A stretch of 64,000 bases of DNA from Amanita rubescens (lineage: Eukaryota; Basidiomycota; Agaricomycetes; Agaricales; Amanitaceae): the NCBI GenBank assembly GCA_015039365.1, contig WION01000052.1:62001-126000 (forward strand). Reading direction: 5' to 3'. This document shows, one piece after another, positions 54,981 to 64,000 of this stretch. Numbering within the stretch: position 1 is the stretch's first letter; each line of letters starts with the position of its first letter. The notes beneath the pieces were generated by a model. That model was not told the origin of the DNA. It ran no database searches and saw nothing but the letters and a program-made list of their open reading frames with translations. A program made the translations under genes and the position numbers.

Positions 54981-55577
54981 ATGTCAGAACAATACGTAAT
55001 CCCTCTTTCAAGCGAATTCAAACAAGCCTACCGTATTGTCAATGTTGTGAGCAGTACTGTTCTCAGCTTATCTGGGAAAGACCACGCTAACGGTATGCCA
55101 TCCCCCTCGATTGTATGCGCGTGTAACATTTGAATGTAGTCACTGGATGGCCTATGAATAGCGGGAAAAATCAATAGGTGCGTCAGGTCTATCCTCCCAG
55201 CTCGGCTTGGAGTTGATGATTTTCTAGTGGATCATTGAACCGGTTGGCGACTACCACACGATAACAAATGCGCGCTTTGGCGCATACCTTGGTTGTTCAG
55301 GGCAGTTCAGGGGCCCCAGCGTTGTTGGTGTAGGATTTCCATCGCAGTGGGCAATAGTCCGCGACGAGGAAGATCCTACTTCATTCAGGTGAGGACCAAT
55401 AATCTCCTGCCAAACGTTCAATATATTGACCCGCTCTGCATGTCAAGGTTTCTCATTCCTGGTCATGATCTTACGCTTGAATTGACTGAGCATGGAAGCC
55501 CCACTCGTGGTACACCGGTGGTGATTATGGAACAGAGCCCCGAAAGGAGCCAGACGTGGCGACTTCTGCAAGCTTAG
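54981..55577 (+). pseudogene. Ricin-B-type lectin E, nonsense mutation
   Basis: The complete five-part lectin structure is present: 54981..55092, 55140..55177 (38 nt), 55228..55388 and 55448..55577, all with good splice sites. Sequences are VTGWPMNSGKNQ, WIIEPVGDYHTITNARFGAY, LTLELTEHGSPTRGT and SQTWRLLQA. The last codon of the 38-nt exon is TAG where the other copies have AAG, CAA or GAG. The single stop would truncate the protein after the first lobe. Everything else is intact, so inactivation appears recent, unless the codon is removed by an unseen splice variant. Confidence 0.75.
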
Positions 55578-56066
55578 GAACATGTACGTCGCACGACATC
55601 GCGGAGCTGTTGTATTAAAGATTACATGCCCTGGTCGGATACTTTGCCAATCCGTGAACGTTCTTTGCTAAACCCCCCTCCGTCCCTTAATCTGCATGTA
55701 TATCTTCCATCTGCAGTTGCACGCAGGCGTGTTTGCCATATAGGCGGTTGTTATCTGGGCTTCGCTCAATGCGGTAGTGCCAACTTACTAGTGTCCATAC
55801 TATTACTACAATCGAGTAACTCCGTCGGCTTCCATCATGCTTGACAGCTTCCATATTGAGCGCTTGAGCGCTTCTGCGCTGCGCTTTTCATCTCTTGGCG
55901 ACAGTAACAGGACGTCAAGAACTTCCTTGATATCCCAAAATTTGTGTGTTCTGGTGCAATATCAACCGAGTATACCGCTGACACGAAAATGCTTTCGGAA
56001 TGTTGGATGCATAGACGTGAACTTATACCACCTGAACTGTCCAGGCGGTCTTGAGCACCGTTCACC
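55578..56066. other. Spacer between lectins E and F
   Basis: About 490 bp, no gene recognised; presumably the promoter of lectin F. Confidence 0.45.
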
Positions 56067-56688
56067 ATGGCCTTCCAAGGCACTTACAATATCATTAACG
56101 TGGAGAGTGGCACTGTTATGGATCAATCTGGGACGGACCATGTCAGTAGTGAGTTACCTTTCGACTCGGACGTCAAATGTCGTTTGACAGTCAAGTCCAG
56201 TCATCGGATGGCCGGCTAATGGCGGAGACAATCAACAAGTACGCTCTGTGTCATTCTATCATAGTGATTCACTACCTGACGCACTTGTATAGTGGGACGT
56301 TCAGCCGACGAGCAACGGCAACTACTACGCCATAAAGAATGTGTATTTTGGCACATATCTCGGCTATCGGAAGCTAATCCTGGGTGCTAACGCGATTGGC
56401 GTAGAATTTCCGATTCCATGGGCACTGTTTCCTGACGAACAAGATCCTACCACATACAGGTATCTATTCTCTCTCCACCACATGTTCAACTCCTGTCTGA
56501 TGCATGATAATAGGTTCTTCGTTCCCAAATCAGACCTTAATCTCGAAGTGGCCCGACATGGGAGTGATAAGCCTGGTACTCCGATTGTGATTGCTTCCCA
56601 AATTCCAGAACCGAACCAGACGTGGCGTTTTCAACGAGTCGAGACACGGGAAGGGCTACAAACGCTATCGATCGGTGCATATACTTGA
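56067..56688 (+). CDS. Ricin-B-type beta-trefoil lectin F
   Basis: Exons 56067..56148, 56201..56238 (38 nt), 56293..56459 and 56514..56688, introns 52-54 bp, 153 residues. Motifs are TYNIINVESGTVMDQSG, IGWPANGGDNQQW, YYAIKNVYFGTYLGY, LNLEVARHGSDKPGT and NQTWRFQRV. The C-terminus is about 12 residues longer than in the other members. It ends near where the truncated 5-oxoprolinase stops, in convergent orientation. Confidence 0.8.
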
Positions 56689-56805
56689 ACCCTACTCCTC
56701 AGAAAGCAATGCCCATTCACGTTAGAACTCCCGCTCGCCAAACTTTGCCCCCAAGTCTTTCACCAAGTATTCGTACTATTCTACACTTGAATTGTAACAG
56801 ATTAA

Positions 56806-59741
56806 CTATAGTACATCGTCTTTCAAACGTGCCAATATAGCAGACTGATTGATACCTTGGCAATCGATACAACGCCGTTTCCAGCGAACTGCTTCATCAC
56901 TCCTGCAGGCAGGCCCAACATGATACACTAACCCTCTTGTTGTAACTACTGCCCTTGCCTCGGGTGTGACCAAGATAGTCTGTGTATCATCGATCACTAC
57001 TGCAGGCCCGCTCACCTCTGTCCCGACAGACAGCATGTTCAACACATAAACAGGAGTTCCTCTCTACCCTACCAATTTTATCAAAGTACACGCTGCATAC
57101 CGAGTCAGGGTTGCGGTGAGAAGCAGACCGAATCTGGCTCGAAGCCCGCAGTTCAGCGAGTTCGGCGTAAATCGAAGGACCAAGCGTATCAAATGTCTTG
57201 CCTGTTCCTCGGACCTACTCACAGTCATTAAAGAAGAGTCGTTACAATAGTCAGGAACGGAAGCAGACCTTGATATCATCCACAATGATATTCTTCGTAT
57301 CCAACAAAAACCCAAATTGGGTTTTATACTCCTTCTTGAATGCGCTCTCAAAGTCTTCTTCATTCTGTGGCCCTAGAGCCGGAACCACCATCAACGCCGT
57401 GTCAGTCCCATCGAATCGCATATTGAAGCATTCTCTCAACGTGGACTCTACTCCCTTCGAATCCCTGCCTCTTCAACTCTGCGCGAACGTTAGATTCGAG
57501 TTTATCCAATCTAGAGCGGAGAGACGGGATATTGGCAGGCGTGTAGAACGCCGATGATGGCTCTTGCAGTTCGAATGCACTGCGAAAGGACAGTGAGGTT
57601 TAATACTTAAAATACGGGAAGAGAGGGAAAACGCACCGATCTGCAAGGTGCAAGCCGTACGCGGACAGAATGGAGCTATACCGGTGAATGATAATCGTCG
57701 TGATACCCAACAACCGTGCGATCTCACAGGCGTGTTGGCCGCCTGCCCCTCCAAACGACGCGAGTCTGTTGCGTATTAGAATAAAGGTAACAACCAGAAG
57801 AGGTAGGATGCCCACATGTGTTTAGAACTAGCATGTCCCCTTGCTTCCGTCAACGCACGAATAGGTCTACACATTGTCTCGTTGGCAACTTTGATATATC
57901 TGGCCAACAGGGAAAAAACGGTTTTCTAGACTCATCGTGGTAACGGCATGCATACTTACCCATACACGATTTCATCCAATGTCTTCTTCTCTCCATCGAT
58001 ACTCGCATTAATCTCCTTCGCGAGGTCTTCAAACGCTCTGCGAGTCGCGTCGACATCCAGAGGCTCTTTTGCAGATTTTCCGAATATCTTGGGGAAGTAT
58101 TCAGGAACGAGTCTCCCCAGAAAGAGGTTGGCATCGGTTATAGCCAGAGGACCCCCTTTGCTAGTTTTCGCGTAAATAAGAAATGGTCCTATAAGAAAAG
58201 GCATTGATCATGTACCGGTAACAGACAGGTCCTGGTTCTGCGCCGGCACTTTCGGGACCTGCTTGGAATAATCCGTTGCGGAAGAAGAGGCGGGACCCTC
58301 CGCCCGCTGCGACAGTGTTGATGTCCATTTGGGGCGATTGAATCGTTACGCCGGCTGTTGTCGTTTCGTACACCAGTTCGTACCGGCCATTGAACCGTGA
58401 TACATCGGTAGATGTACCACCAACGTCTAACCTGAAAAGCAAAGAGGTAAGACATAGGATAGAGGAAAAGGAAGGTTAAGTATTTTGTTACCCAATGACA
58501 GGCCTCCTATCTTCTTTATCCCAACTCGTCAACGCATATCCAACCACACCGCCTGCAGGCCCGCTCAAAATGCTCTTCAAGCCTGAGAAGTTCTTCAAAT
58601 CCACCAATCCTCCATCACTACTCATAAATTCGACGCGTGGACTTGCGACACTCGCATCCTGCAACTTTTCGTCGAAACCCTGAAAAAACCCATCTAGGTA
58701 ATCTTTCAGAATAGGCGTGAGGTAAGCATCGGCGGTCGAGGAGACGCCTCGAGGGACCATTTTGATCATAGGGAGAAGGGCAGCGGATTCAGAGACATGA
58801 GTGAAGCCGATGGAACGTGCGAGATCGCCGATGAGCCGTTCGTGGTCGGGGAACGTATAAGAGTGAACGAGTACAACGGCCAGGGAACGGTACCCTTCGT
58901 TATAGAGTCGTTCCAGATCGGCTCTGACGGCATCCATGTCAGGTTTCTTGATCAGCCTCACTGCTTCCCCTGATAGGCCCCGCACAATCTCCCCCGGTCC
59001 TTCTGCATCCCCGACGCCATCCCAGCCTTTCCCGCGGTATCCCCTCTTGATGCTTGGCTTGTCACCATCGCCGCTGTCGCCGAACTGGATCGCGTGCTCC
59101 TCGAAGAGCGGATCTGAGGTAAACCCCACGAGAGTCACGCGTTCATCCACTTCGATCACGGTAGAGTAGAGAGGGGCCGGTCTGCGGATGTTGAGGTCAA
59201 ATATTTTGGGTCTGGATTGGTTTCCGATGAGAAGGAGATCTTTGAATCCTTTGGTGATGAGGAGAGCATGTTTGTGTCCTTTGCGCTCAAGGAGAGCGTT
59301 GGTTGCGACGGTGGTGGACAGGCGGATGTAATCTGACGTCAAGGTGAATGTAAACGGACATACGTAGGTCTCAGGACAAACAGACGCACCAATTTTGTCC
59401 GTTGGTAAAACTGACCCGCTGGGTATCGATTCACCCGTTGCGATCTCGAGAATGCGTCTGATGCCTTCCGTGGGAGCGTCCCTGTAGTTGGCTGGGTCTT
59501 GCGAGACTGATCAGGAGTGTCAGCGAGTCATCCAGCGTTCCAGATGACAAGTGTAAGGCACTTGCGTAGTTTCACTACGGTTTCCTTGATTTTGGTGGGA
59601 TCATCTGGATCCGGATACGATCTAATGTGCGTCACGGAGGTGTGCAAGTAATAAAGAAAGAATGAGAAAAACTCACGCAAAGACATCGCAGAAAGTGCCA
59701 CCTCTGTCAGCAGAAATGCGGATGGATCTGTCTGGTATCAT
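56806..59741 (-). pseudogene. OXP1: 5-oxoprolinase (ATP-dependent), truncated and frameshifted
   Basis: From ATG 59741: 59677..59741 (IRISADRGGTFCDVFA), 59566..59621, 59390..59506, 58492..59332 (STTVATNALLERKGH, MSSDGGLVDLKNF, ILSGPAGGVVGYA), 58216..58431 ([27 protein letters not shown]), 57960..58160, 57816..57899 and 57637..57765 ([19 protein letters not shown]), then a final region. This is the HyuA half of fungal 5-oxoprolinase, which opens 5-oxoproline to glutamate in the glutathione cycle. Intron 2 appears to start GC (C|GCAAGT). Frame is lost near 57440 (FEG to VESTLRECFNMRFDG) and again near 57062 (before GTPVYVLNML). The HyuB half, about 600 residues in intact homologues, is absent. 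It is therefore a recent pseudogene or a misassembled locus. Confidence 0.8.
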
Positions 59742-60014
59742 CGCAGATGTGAGTGCGCTGGATATCCGCGGCGGCACCGGCTATTTCCGTCAGACCGTTA
59801 AGTTGTCCTGGACCTCGCCTCGTGACCCGCACTCCTTCCTGCTCCTTTGCACAGGTCAAGGCTCGACGTGACATGCAGGCCCTCTAACTGCTTCTTTTGG
59901 ATGGTACTCCCACGGGACGGTCCACACTCCACAGTGATTCCACAGAGTCCACACACTTAAGATATTCATACCATCGCAACTTGATCTGATACCACCACCT
60001 TCTTCTTTTGGAAC
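59742..60014. promoter_or_regulatory. Divergent upstream region of the 5-oxoprolinase remnant
   Basis: 273 bp between the ATG of the oxoprolinase remnant and a + strand ORF. It presumably held the former promoter; no specific site is recognised. Confidence 0.25.
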
Positions 60015-60371
60015 ATGGCCCGTCGTCCTTCAGGACAGTCTCGCGGCAGCCGTGGTCGGTCTCTCCCTCCTCCCCTTTCCTGGTCTGGACGTGGCTCTCG
60101 GGCTACGTCTCAGTCCGATTCCCTAGATGCCTACTTAAACATGGATACTATGGGGGATGACCCCCCCCCCCGACACAACACTCATCTCGAGCGGGCTCCG
60201 CCCGCTCTGGTGAATTCCCTGACGCTCCTGAACAGTTCGGCTTCGTCATCGAAGCATGCGCTGACTTTCGCACTGCAATCGACGGGCTCCGCGCCTCCGG
60301 TCTCCCTCCCACTGTTATCAATGCGCTGGCTGGCGTTCATCAGGAAAACGGTGGGGGTTTGGTATATATAG
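60015..60371 (+). pseudogene. Arg/Ser/Pro-rich ORF broken at a poly-C run
   Basis: ATG 60015 begins a basic RGS/SR-rich sequence. At 60161-60171 lies a run of eleven C. After it, the frame that looks protein-like (EQFGFVIEACADFRTAIDGL, INALAGVHQENGGG) is a different one, reachable with one more C. It resembles the N-terminal part of a repeat-associated or retroelement protein, but I cannot name it. Confidence 0.3.
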
Positions 60372-60394
60372 ATAGTTCTGATCAATAATTCCCA

Positions 60395-60800
60395 CACTGA
60401 AATTAACATATAAGACATTATCAGGGCTTATCTATTGTTCAAAGAGTTGTAAAAAAGGATAAGGCAATGATACCCTACCAGTAATTATTGTAGGATGTGA
60501 TAAATGAATTCCAGTCTGTGATTACTATATAAGACATTGCCAGAGATTACAGCTGATATATCTGAATTGCAGTGAGGGATCTCCCACTGATAAATTGCAC
60601 AACAGTCTTGTAAAATGTGATCAAGAATTCTCATTCTGCTGCTGCTGCATAAGATATTATCAGGTCTTACGGTCTTTTTATCTGAATGTTATTGAATGGT
60701 CACCCACTGTCAACTAATATGTTCCTTGACATTCTTGTGAGTTGTGATCAATGGATTCCACTCTGCAGCTGCTATGTCAAGACATTATCAGGTCTTACAA
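60395..60800. repeat. Degenerate tandem repeat, about 120-bp unit
   Basis: The word AAGACATTATCAGG (or close variants) recurs near 60413, 60531, 60651 and 60777, each followed by TTATCT/TGAATT and TCCACTCTG-like words. That gives about four diverged units with spacings of 118, 120 and 126 bp in AT-rich DNA. Confidence 0.55.
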
Positions 60801-60998
60801 TATATGTATATATTCAAACTTGAGGGTACTATGGGCCACTGCAACCAAGCCCCCCTTACTATGTTCATGCACTAACACCTGCTTCCATAATGAGAGGGAA
60901 CTGGCAGAGAGAGAAATTGAAGGAGAGAGGCCACTGAGTACTCGAGGAGGCTGCCACCTGATGCTCTCTTTGGCTCTCTAGGCTTTGGCGCATACATG

Positions 60999-61024
60999 GG
61001 AAAGTCAGATTGATCTGACTTTCC
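60999..61024. repeat. Perfect hairpin, 12-bp arms
   Basis: GGAAAGTCAGAT, two bases TG, then ATCTGACTTTCC: a perfect inverted repeat able to form a stem-loop. There is no neighbouring gene whose end would make it a terminator, so its role is unknown. Confidence 0.7.
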
Positions 61025-61893
61025 TATTTTGGTATGCTTCCTCATTAATTTCCTGTTGACATCGTGGCTTACTTGTATAGACACATGCCTCAGTCGTTTG
61101 CGTACACGACTGGGCTCATTACTACTTCTACAGGTTATGAGCCCCATGCCCATTGCACGCAGAGATTATTACAGCAGCTGAAATTCTTTGCAATATATCC
61201 CCTACAATCTCCCTAGATGATTTTGTTAAATTGTTACAAATGTTGAGAAACTCAATGTGAACGGCAAGAATTGGGCAGTGTTCTACAGTCAGTTTGTCAC
61301 CGCAGCGCACCAGATGGGGTATACCGTAAGCATCTTGATGGCTCGAAACTGGCAGGCCTAGTCTAGCAAACAAACTTGACCTTTCTTTGAGCACAGAGAA
61401 GACAGCCTTTGCAGGAGGAGTGCTAGTAGCAACATGGGGCAAGAACGAGGACCTAGCTATACGTCAATTCCGACTTCGTCCACCCAGATTTCTGCCGGAA
61501 TCGGCTGCCGCTACACAACTTTCCACATTATCATTCTGTTGAATTTCAATGTTCTGTGTCAACTTTGCTGATTACAATTCATTTGGACTGATGATGTCTA
61601 TTATTTAGCTAACTCTTAGTCTTTTACTCCTACTTATTGAAATCACAAGTAGATAAGACATGTGTGACTTACACAAGATGTGAAGTAACCCAGAAAGTAA
61701 CATCTTGTGTGTAAGTGCTCCTAAGTGAATAAGCCAAAGTGTAGGTTTCCTGATGTATTTTTTAGAATACATGCTTGTTTTCTCAATTTGTTAATATCAC
61801 CCAAGTTGTACTTTATCAGTCAATTGTTTAAAGATGCAGACCACAACTTATGGATCCTAATCTTGATCCGAATCTTCACTGCCACTTGGTTAT

Positions 61894-61926
61894 GTGGGCC
61901 GCTGCAGTGCACAGCAAGTCCGAGGC
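61894..61926 (-). repeat. Dispersed GGCCTyGGAC...GCGGCCCAC repeat, copy 3
   Basis: The complement reads GGCCTCGGACTTGCTGTGCA then CTGCAGCGGCCCAC, followed by ATAACCAAGTGG. The tail matches the other copies. Confidence 0.5.
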
Positions 61927-62139
61927 CTATTTAGGCTATTTATATCTTAGAAGAGCGCACAAACGTTGGTTGATGACATTGGACTCAAAAACAATCTTAT
62001 TCACCTGCAACTACTATAATACAACCTTGTGGACTTAAATAATATGTTTACGTAGACATCTGCAAGTCCTAGAATACAATTTCGTGAGCATGATAGTCTA
62101 AAACAGCGGGTAAGATGTCTCCGAATGAATATTTGTAGT

Positions 62140-62870
62140 GTGGCAGGTGACACTACGCATTTCTTCATGTGGTTGCAGAATGTATTGGTTCGTTATACCC
62201 CGCATACGGGAAGAAATGGAATAGACGTACAAAACGTAAGTAATAGTGGGCTTTGAGTCTCAGGATGTTCATTTCGATGAAGGCAAACTGGTAGAACCTA
62301 GCCGAGTCACAATTGAAACATAAGTTAGCAAAAACGAAGCTGAAACAGATGAAATACGCACCTCAGAGCAGATTGAGCCAGAATGTGACTCAGACTCATC
62401 TGTTGACCTTCAAGACCTTCTGGATGTGACAAACGATGGTGACGACGACGGAGACGATCCTAATGGACCACCTGAACGTTCTGGAGGCATAGGGAACACT
62501 GGCATGATGCCAGCTCATCTTCTAGGAGAGAAAACGCTTCAAAGCGCTCTAGCCAATCCGCAATCAAATTTCGCGCTACGCCGACGTCAACATCGGATTC
62601 AGCGACCTCGATAACCCCGGAAACAGCTGCGACTTACCATAAAACGTCCAGCACTCCACCTGCAGACTCTTATCTGCCTGCACCTTCTGATGAACCTCGT
62701 TGTTCGGCGAGAAATCGAAGAGTGCCAGTCCGCAACGACGACGATAGGTACTTTGTGACATCCTATGGGAGCCGCGCTGGTCAAAACATGGCTGGGAAGA
62801 CTGGCATGGCAGGAGGAGGAGGAGGAGATAACGACTGGAGGTCGAGCACACACCTGATGTGACACAAGTC
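62140..62870 (+). pseudogene. Copia polyprotein remnant
   Basis: Pieces on the + strand match the region between integrase and reverse transcriptase of copia proteins: FESQDVHFDEGKLVE near 62255-62300, an acidic TNDGDDDGDDPNGPPERSGG hinge, and CSARNRRVPVRNDDDRYFVT near 62700-62760. Frames are broken between them. It is unrelated in sequence to the complete element at 38-43 kb, so at least two copia families have colonised the region. Confidence 0.6.
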
Positions 62871-64000
62871 ACAAATGTGACGGACGAGAATGTTATCCAC
62901 TCGTTTCGATCCTCCCGGGACAGAGGGCATGTGAGGCTGAACTTGAGGTTGTATTGATGTTTGAATGTTCAAGGAGGTACCAAAGTGGCTGATATGATAA
63001 TGGGGGGGTGGTGGTAGACGACAATTGTGTTGAGAGGCTGGAACCGATTATTACTAATCGATTTTGCACTCCGCCAACAAAAAATTGTCATTTCGTCATG
63101 AGATAGAAGCTGGAGAACCGGAATTGATGTGAGGATATCATGTAGCATAGACTAAAGAATATTATTACACATTAAAGAAAGAGTGATCAATTTGAAGTCG
63201 ATTAAGAAACGCAGAGTTGGTATTACGGGACTTACCGGCGTTTAACGTGTTCCAAAAGAGGAAAAAACCGCGATTTGATGGGTCACAAAATCGGTATAAG
63301 AGACCGAGTCCTTCACTTCGTTCGGCCTCGGAACATTGGTATTATCGCTGCGCGGCCAAAGAAACGAAAGTACGACTGTGTGTAGAAATGTGCAATTAGC
63401 CTTTTCGTAGTGAATCAATTCGACCTCTGGATAACCTTCTCTCGGTATTTCCAAGCGGCCAATTTGATGTGTCTCGAATCCATCCCATTCGCCCATGACT
63501 CTTCGCAATGCGTTGAGACACGGCAATCGATCTCGGAGGGCTCGGGACGCTAAACCACGCCGGGCATGTTCAGGACGAAGAAACGCAAGATGACGAGGAT
63601 AAGATGGGGTAAACGGGAATCGCTCGCTGCTCTGCATTAGCACCGTCACCATCATCTTTTCATACTACGCCAAGGCTTTCCGTTTAGGTGGTTTTCGGGT
63701 CGAGGTGGTGGAGTGGGAAGGAGGGCACGAGGACTGGGTTGTGAGCTTGATAATCACGGCAGTTCACGCGCACGCTGGGTCATGGCGGTTCACGCTGGCT
63801 CACGACAGTCCACGGTGAGTCACGGTGTTCATGACGGATCACGACGTGAGGGCATATGCATCTGGACCGTCATAAATATATGGGGAGCCTGCCTACTGTT
63901 GTTTGGCGGAAACCTGTGATAGGTGCCACTGTAGGTCGCCAACGTCGTCGGGGCTCGTCGCCGTCGTGTGCGAGTAGGGGGAAGGCTCCGGGGTACTAGA
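62871..64000. other. Terminal region, no recognised gene
   Basis: A 137-codon minus-strand frame (63242-63655; FETHQIGRLEIPREGYPEVE) is the only long one and has no recognised domain. At 63755-63850 short TTCACG/TCACG words recur (GGTTCACGCTGGCTCACGAC), a degenerate microrepeat. The window ends in GC-richer sequence. Confidence 0.35.

Larger units (their letters stand above)
60801..62130. other. AT-rich gene-poor region
   Basis: No gene is assigned. A minus-strand frame at 61128-61442 (LFARLGLPVSSHQDAYGIPH) is open for 104 codons without known features. A perfect 12-bp-arm hairpin and one dispersed repeat copy occur here (listed separately). Confidence 0.4.

Noticed and set aside
60872..61153. 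93-codon minus-strand frame overlapping the 12-bp hairpin
   Set aside because: No start context, no domain, and located in decayed repeat DNA.
1..64000. tRNA, rRNA, riboswitch or origin sequences
   Set aside because: No cloverleaf A/B-box arrangement, rRNA core or other RNA motif was recognised by eye; a covariance-model search would be decisive.

Overview
The window looks like nuclear DNA of a basidiomycete fungus of the Agaricomycetes type. Genes are cut by many short introns (about 45-77 bp, GT-AG, two apparently GC-AG). The gene content is typical of that group: NB-ARC/TPR STAND NTPases (NLR-like), fungal HNH nuclease-domain proteins, ricin-B-type beta-trefoil lectins, a MYND protein and a Ty1/copia element. 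The lectin richness would suit a Ceratobasidiaceae-like fungus, but that is only a guess. No bacterial, organellar or rRNA/tRNA signal was recognised.

Layout. 0-5.3 kb is AT-rich, gene-poor and transposon-derived, with two elements bounded by inverted repeats. 5.3-15.0 kb carries a decayed M20 amidohydrolase, an HNH gene, a single-pass membrane protein, a proline-rich protein and an intact NLR (NLR1). 15.7-27.8 kb repeats parts of that block: a second M20 remnant, a second intact HNH gene, a ruined copy of the proline-rich gene, a third HNH remnant and a second NLR broken by one frameshift (NLR2). Scattered among them are fragments of DAP1, of 5-oxoprolinase and of a small coiled-coil gene whose complete version lies at 19.2-20.0 kb. 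28.0-29.2 kb holds another DAP1 fragment.

30.0-35.4 kb is a gene-dense stretch on the + strand: lectin A, a MYND protein, lectins B and C, and the only intact DAP1. 36.2-46.4 kb is a third NLR on the - strand. It is split by a Ty1/copia array: one complete element with near-identical LTRs plus a 5'-truncated copy whose reverse-transcriptase frame continues straight out of the NLR NB-ARC frame.

47.6-56.7 kb holds a small protein kinase-like gene with a lectin first exon in front of it, lectin D, a fourth HNH gene, a short-chain dehydrogenase, a 36-residue metallothionein, a repeat-containing basic protein, a nonsense-broken lectin E and lectin F. 56.8-59.7 kb is a truncated 5-oxoprolinase pseudogene. 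60-64 kb is again AT-rich and repeat-laden, with a copia remnant.

Themes: (1) a family of NLR-like proteins being duplicated, amplified in their repeats and broken by transposons, each carrying the same short N-terminal motif; (2) a lectin family with a constant 38-nt second exon; (3) repeated duplication of housekeeping-gene pieces around the NLRs. Exon boundaries given here are my own reading by consensus splice sites and comparison among paralogues; no transcript data or database search was available.
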